Shown here one piece after another: positions 62,214 to 64,000 of a DNA stretch of 64,000 nt. The notes below the pieces were generated by a model. The model saw nothing but the letters and a program-made list of their open reading frames with translations. It did not search any database and was not told where the DNA came from. Source of the DNA: CAYJLF01 sp964371055 (GTDB lineage Bacteria; Eisenbacteria; RBG-16-71-46; CAIMUX01); contig CAYJLF010000001.1 of NCBI GenBank assembly GCA_964371055.1, forward strand, positions 1 to 64,000, read 5' to 3'. Position 1 is the first letter of the stretch; every line of letters starts with the position of its first letter. Position numbers and translations under genes: made by a program.

Positions 62214-63707
62214 CTACTGCAGCTTGTAGTTCGGGGCTTCCTTCGTGATCACGATGTCGTGGGGATGGCTCTCGCGCACCCCGGCTTCGGTCACCCGCAG
62301 GAACTTCGTCTGGGTGCGCAGTTCATCGATGGTGCGTACGCCGCAGTATCCCATCCCGGCCCGGAGCCCCCCGATCAACTGGTAAGCCACCGCGGTCAGG
62401 CTCCCCTTGAACGGAACCCGCCCCTCGATTCCCTCGGCCACCAGCTTGCCGTCCCCGACCGGCCCCTCGTATTCGTCCATCTGGAAGTAGCGGTCCCGGC
62501 TCCCCTTCTGCATCGCGCCGATCGAACCCATGCCGCGGTACATCTTGTAGGACCGACCCTGGTAGAGGATCGTCTCGCCCGGACTCTCCTCCGTGCCGGC
62601 GAAGAGCGATCCGATCATGACGGCCGAGGCGCCGGCCGCGATCGCCTTGGTGATGTCGCCCGAGTAGCGGATGCCGCCGTCGGCGATGATCCGCCGGTCG
62701 AAGCGGGCCGCCTCCGCGGCGCAGTCCATGATCGCCGTGACCTGGGGAACTCCGATCCCCGCCACCACGCGCGTAGTACAGATCGCCCCCGGCCCCATCC
62801 CGACCTTCACCAGGTCCGCACCGATCTCGCAGAGCTCGCGCGTCCCCTCCGCGGTCGCGACGTTGCCGCAGACCAGGTCGACCTCGGGCGCCAGCCCGCG
62901 CACCTTGCCCAGCGTTTCCATCACCTTGACCGAATGGCCGTGCGCGCTGTCGAGAACCAGGATGTCGACACCCTTGCGCAGCAGCTCCTGTACCCGTTCG
63001 GCATAATCGCCCGCGATCCCGATCGCGGCTCCCACGCGCAGGCGGCCATGCCCGTCGACGCAGGCATGGGGGTATTGGATCTTCTTCAGGATGTCCTTGA
63101 CCGTGATCAGGCCGCGCAGGTAACCCTGTTCGTCGACGACCGGCAGCTTCTCGATCCGATGCTGGTGGAGGATCCGCTTGGCGGTCTCCAAGGTCGTGCC
63201 GACCGGCACGGTCACCAAGTTCTCCTTCGTCATGATCTGTTCGATCCGCACGGTCGGATCGGAGATGAAGCGCAGGTCGCGATTGGTCAGGATGCCGACG
63301 AGCCGGCCCTCCTTGGTGATCGGGACGCCCGAGACGCGATAGCGCTCCATGACCGCCAGCGCCTCCCCGACCGGCAGATCGGGAGGGAGCGTGATCGGAT
63401 CGGCGATCATGCCGCTCTCGGAGCGCTTGACCTTGTCGACCTCGTTCGCCTGCTCCTCGATGCTGAGGTTCTTGTGGATGATCCCGACGCCGCCCGCGCG
63501 GGCCAGCGCGATCGCGAGCCTCGACTCGGTGACGGTGTCCATCGCGGCGGAGAAGAGCGGCACGTTGAGTCCGAGGCGAGGCGTGAGATTCACGCGGAGG
63601 TCGACCTCCGACGGCAGCACCTCGGCCCGCGCGGGCCGCAGCAGCACGTCGTCAAAGGTCAAGGCCTGCCCCAGCACCCGCGCACTCGTCGTCTCGTGCT
63701 CCCTCAT
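62214..63707 (-). CDS. guaB: IMP dehydrogenase
   Basis: Oxidises IMP to XMP in GTP synthesis. The 497-residue protein has the standard TIM barrel interrupted by two CBS domains (about 100-215): LTFDDVLLRPA, MIADPITLPPDLPVGEALAVMERYRVSGVPIT, the catalytic cysteine loop GMGPGAICTTRVVAG, DGGIRYSGDITKAIAAGA, and the flap region with RYFQMDEYE. The start MREHETTSARVLGQALTFDD has AGGGAAGGA upstream; the ATG 22 codons earlier does not. The gene ends next to the 13-bp repeat array. Confidence 0.96.
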   Translation of the reverse strand: MREHETTSARVLGQALTFDDVLLRPARAEVLPSEVDLRVNLTPRLGLNVPLFSAAMDTVTESRLAIALARAGGVGIIHKNLSIEEQANEVDKVKRSESGMIADPITLPPDLPVGEALAVMERYRVSGVPITKEGRLVGILTNRDLRFISDPTVRIEQIMTKENLVTVPVGTTLETAKRILHQHRIEKLPVVDEQGYLRGLITVKDILKKIQYPHACVDGHGRLRVGAAIGIAGDYAERVQELLRKGVDILVLDSAHGHSVKVMETLGKVRGLAPEVDLVCGNVATAEGTRELCEIGADLVKVGMGPGAICTTRVVAGIGVPQVTAIMDCAAEAARFDRRIIADGGIRYSGDITKAIAAGASAVMIGSLFAGTEESPGETILYQGRSYKMYRGMGSIGAMQKGSRDRYFQMDEYEGPVGDGKLVAEGIEGRVPFKGSLTAVAYQLIGGLRAGMGYCGVRTIDELRTQTKFLRVTEAGVRESHPHDIVITKEAPNYKLQ

Positions 63708-63780
63708 GGAGTCCTTCCCTCCGAGCCCGCGGTCCCGCGGGCGTCCGGATCCCGCCGGCCCTCTTGCCGGCATAGAGGAA

Positions 63781-63801
63781 CGGCCGGAGGAGATCCGGCC
63801 G
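63781..63801 (-). terminator. Short hairpin terminator candidate before guaB
   Basis: A perfect 8-bp stem CGGCCGGA/TCCGGCCG with a 5-nt loop, followed on the minus strand by TTCCTCT. It lies 38 nt past the stop of the partial gene at the window edge, and would separate it from guaB. Confidence 0.6.
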
Positions 63802-63839
63802 CTCGTCAGCTCCCTGCCCCGCTCGTCGCGGAAGCGGGC

Positions 63840-64000
63840 CTACCTCCCCTCGCGTCCCGACTCCAGTCGAATCCGCGTGTCCTGCTTGCGCTCCCAGAGG
63901 ATTCCCTCGTAGGGCGAGAAATGATAGACCGCTCCCAACCTCGCGCCGAGGAAGCCGTGATTCTGATCGAACAGGTAGTTGAAAAGCTCCTTGTCCGCCG
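63840..64000 (-). CDS. C-terminal fragment of a protein, cut by the window edge
   Basis: A minus-strand frame enters from beyond 64000 and ends at TAG (63840-63842). The last 52 residues include ADKELFNYLFDQNHGFLGAR, LGAVYHFSPYEGILWERKQD and TRIRLESGREGR. It is hydrophilic with aromatic residues, and I do not recognise the family. Its stop is followed by a short hairpin that may end its transcript. Confidence 0.6.
   Translation of the reverse strand, partial: ADKELFNYLFDQNHGFLGARLGAVYHFSPYEGILWERKQDTRIRLESGREGR

Overview
The window is a high-GC (roughly two thirds G+C or more), densely coded chromosome segment from a Gram-negative bacterium with an outer membrane. It has a TonB-dependent receptor, several beta-barrels, lipoproteins, and secreted proteins that end in a T9SS/FlgD-like C-terminal domain. 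Those C-termini, the AHSA1, DUF3810 and membrane-protein families, and the surface-lipoprotein signal suggest an uncultivated member of the FCB superphylum (Candidatus Eisenbacteria or a Gemmatimonadota-like lineage). This is an inference from gene content; no rRNA is present to confirm it.

Layout. 1-1000: a minus-strand tRNA operon Thr(TGT)-Tyr(GTA)-Gly(TCC)-Thr(GGT) leading into tuf (cut by the window edge), with a good sigma70-type promoter. 1.2-9.1 kb, minus strand: cysS, ddl, a secreted hypothetical protein, and an overlapping ispD-ispF-PP2C phosphatase operon. 9.3-16.3 kb: a PAS histidine kinase with a cysteine cluster, radA, a ferritin-like protein, a DUF47-Pit phosphate transport pair, and a GspE_N-receiver fusion. 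16.4-18 kb: an IS110-type transposase remnant next to a secreted RCC1-repeat protein. 18.1-23.5 kb, minus strand: housekeeping genes dnaB, type-4 UDG, coaBC, gmk and yicC.

23.6-34.9 kb, minus strand, is the most unusual part. A cobalamin riboswitch precedes a BtuB-like TonB receptor and a beta-propeller surface lipoprotein (BtuG-like). A porin-like barrel with an embedded EF-hand loop follows. Then comes a tightly overlapping cluster: an FN3 membrane protein, two six-TM proteins, a two-TM protein with an extracytoplasmic domain, and a TPR protein. I recognise no described function for this cluster; it is the best candidate for an undescribed membrane complex.

35-44.8 kb: a secreted beta-helix protein, an alkyltransferase-like protein, a protein made of four tandem AHSA1/SRPBCC domains, a BamE-like lipoprotein, a prolyl oligopeptidase, two metallopeptidases and a small outer-membrane barrel ended by a strong terminator. 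44.9-52.7 kb, plus strand: a MurC/Mpl-type ligase overlapping a large secreted transglutaminase-like protein, then a homoaconitase/aconitase and a glutamate dehydrogenase. 52.7-59.2 kb, minus strand: an HD hydrolase, then a signalling operon (HAMP membrane protein, CheW-like protein, REC-GAF-HD-GYP, CheD, HDOD) closed by a terminator. 59.3-64 kb: a conserved hypothetical gene, a periplasmic M48-TPR protease, a 13-bp tandem repeat between convergent genes, guaB, and the 3' end of one further gene.
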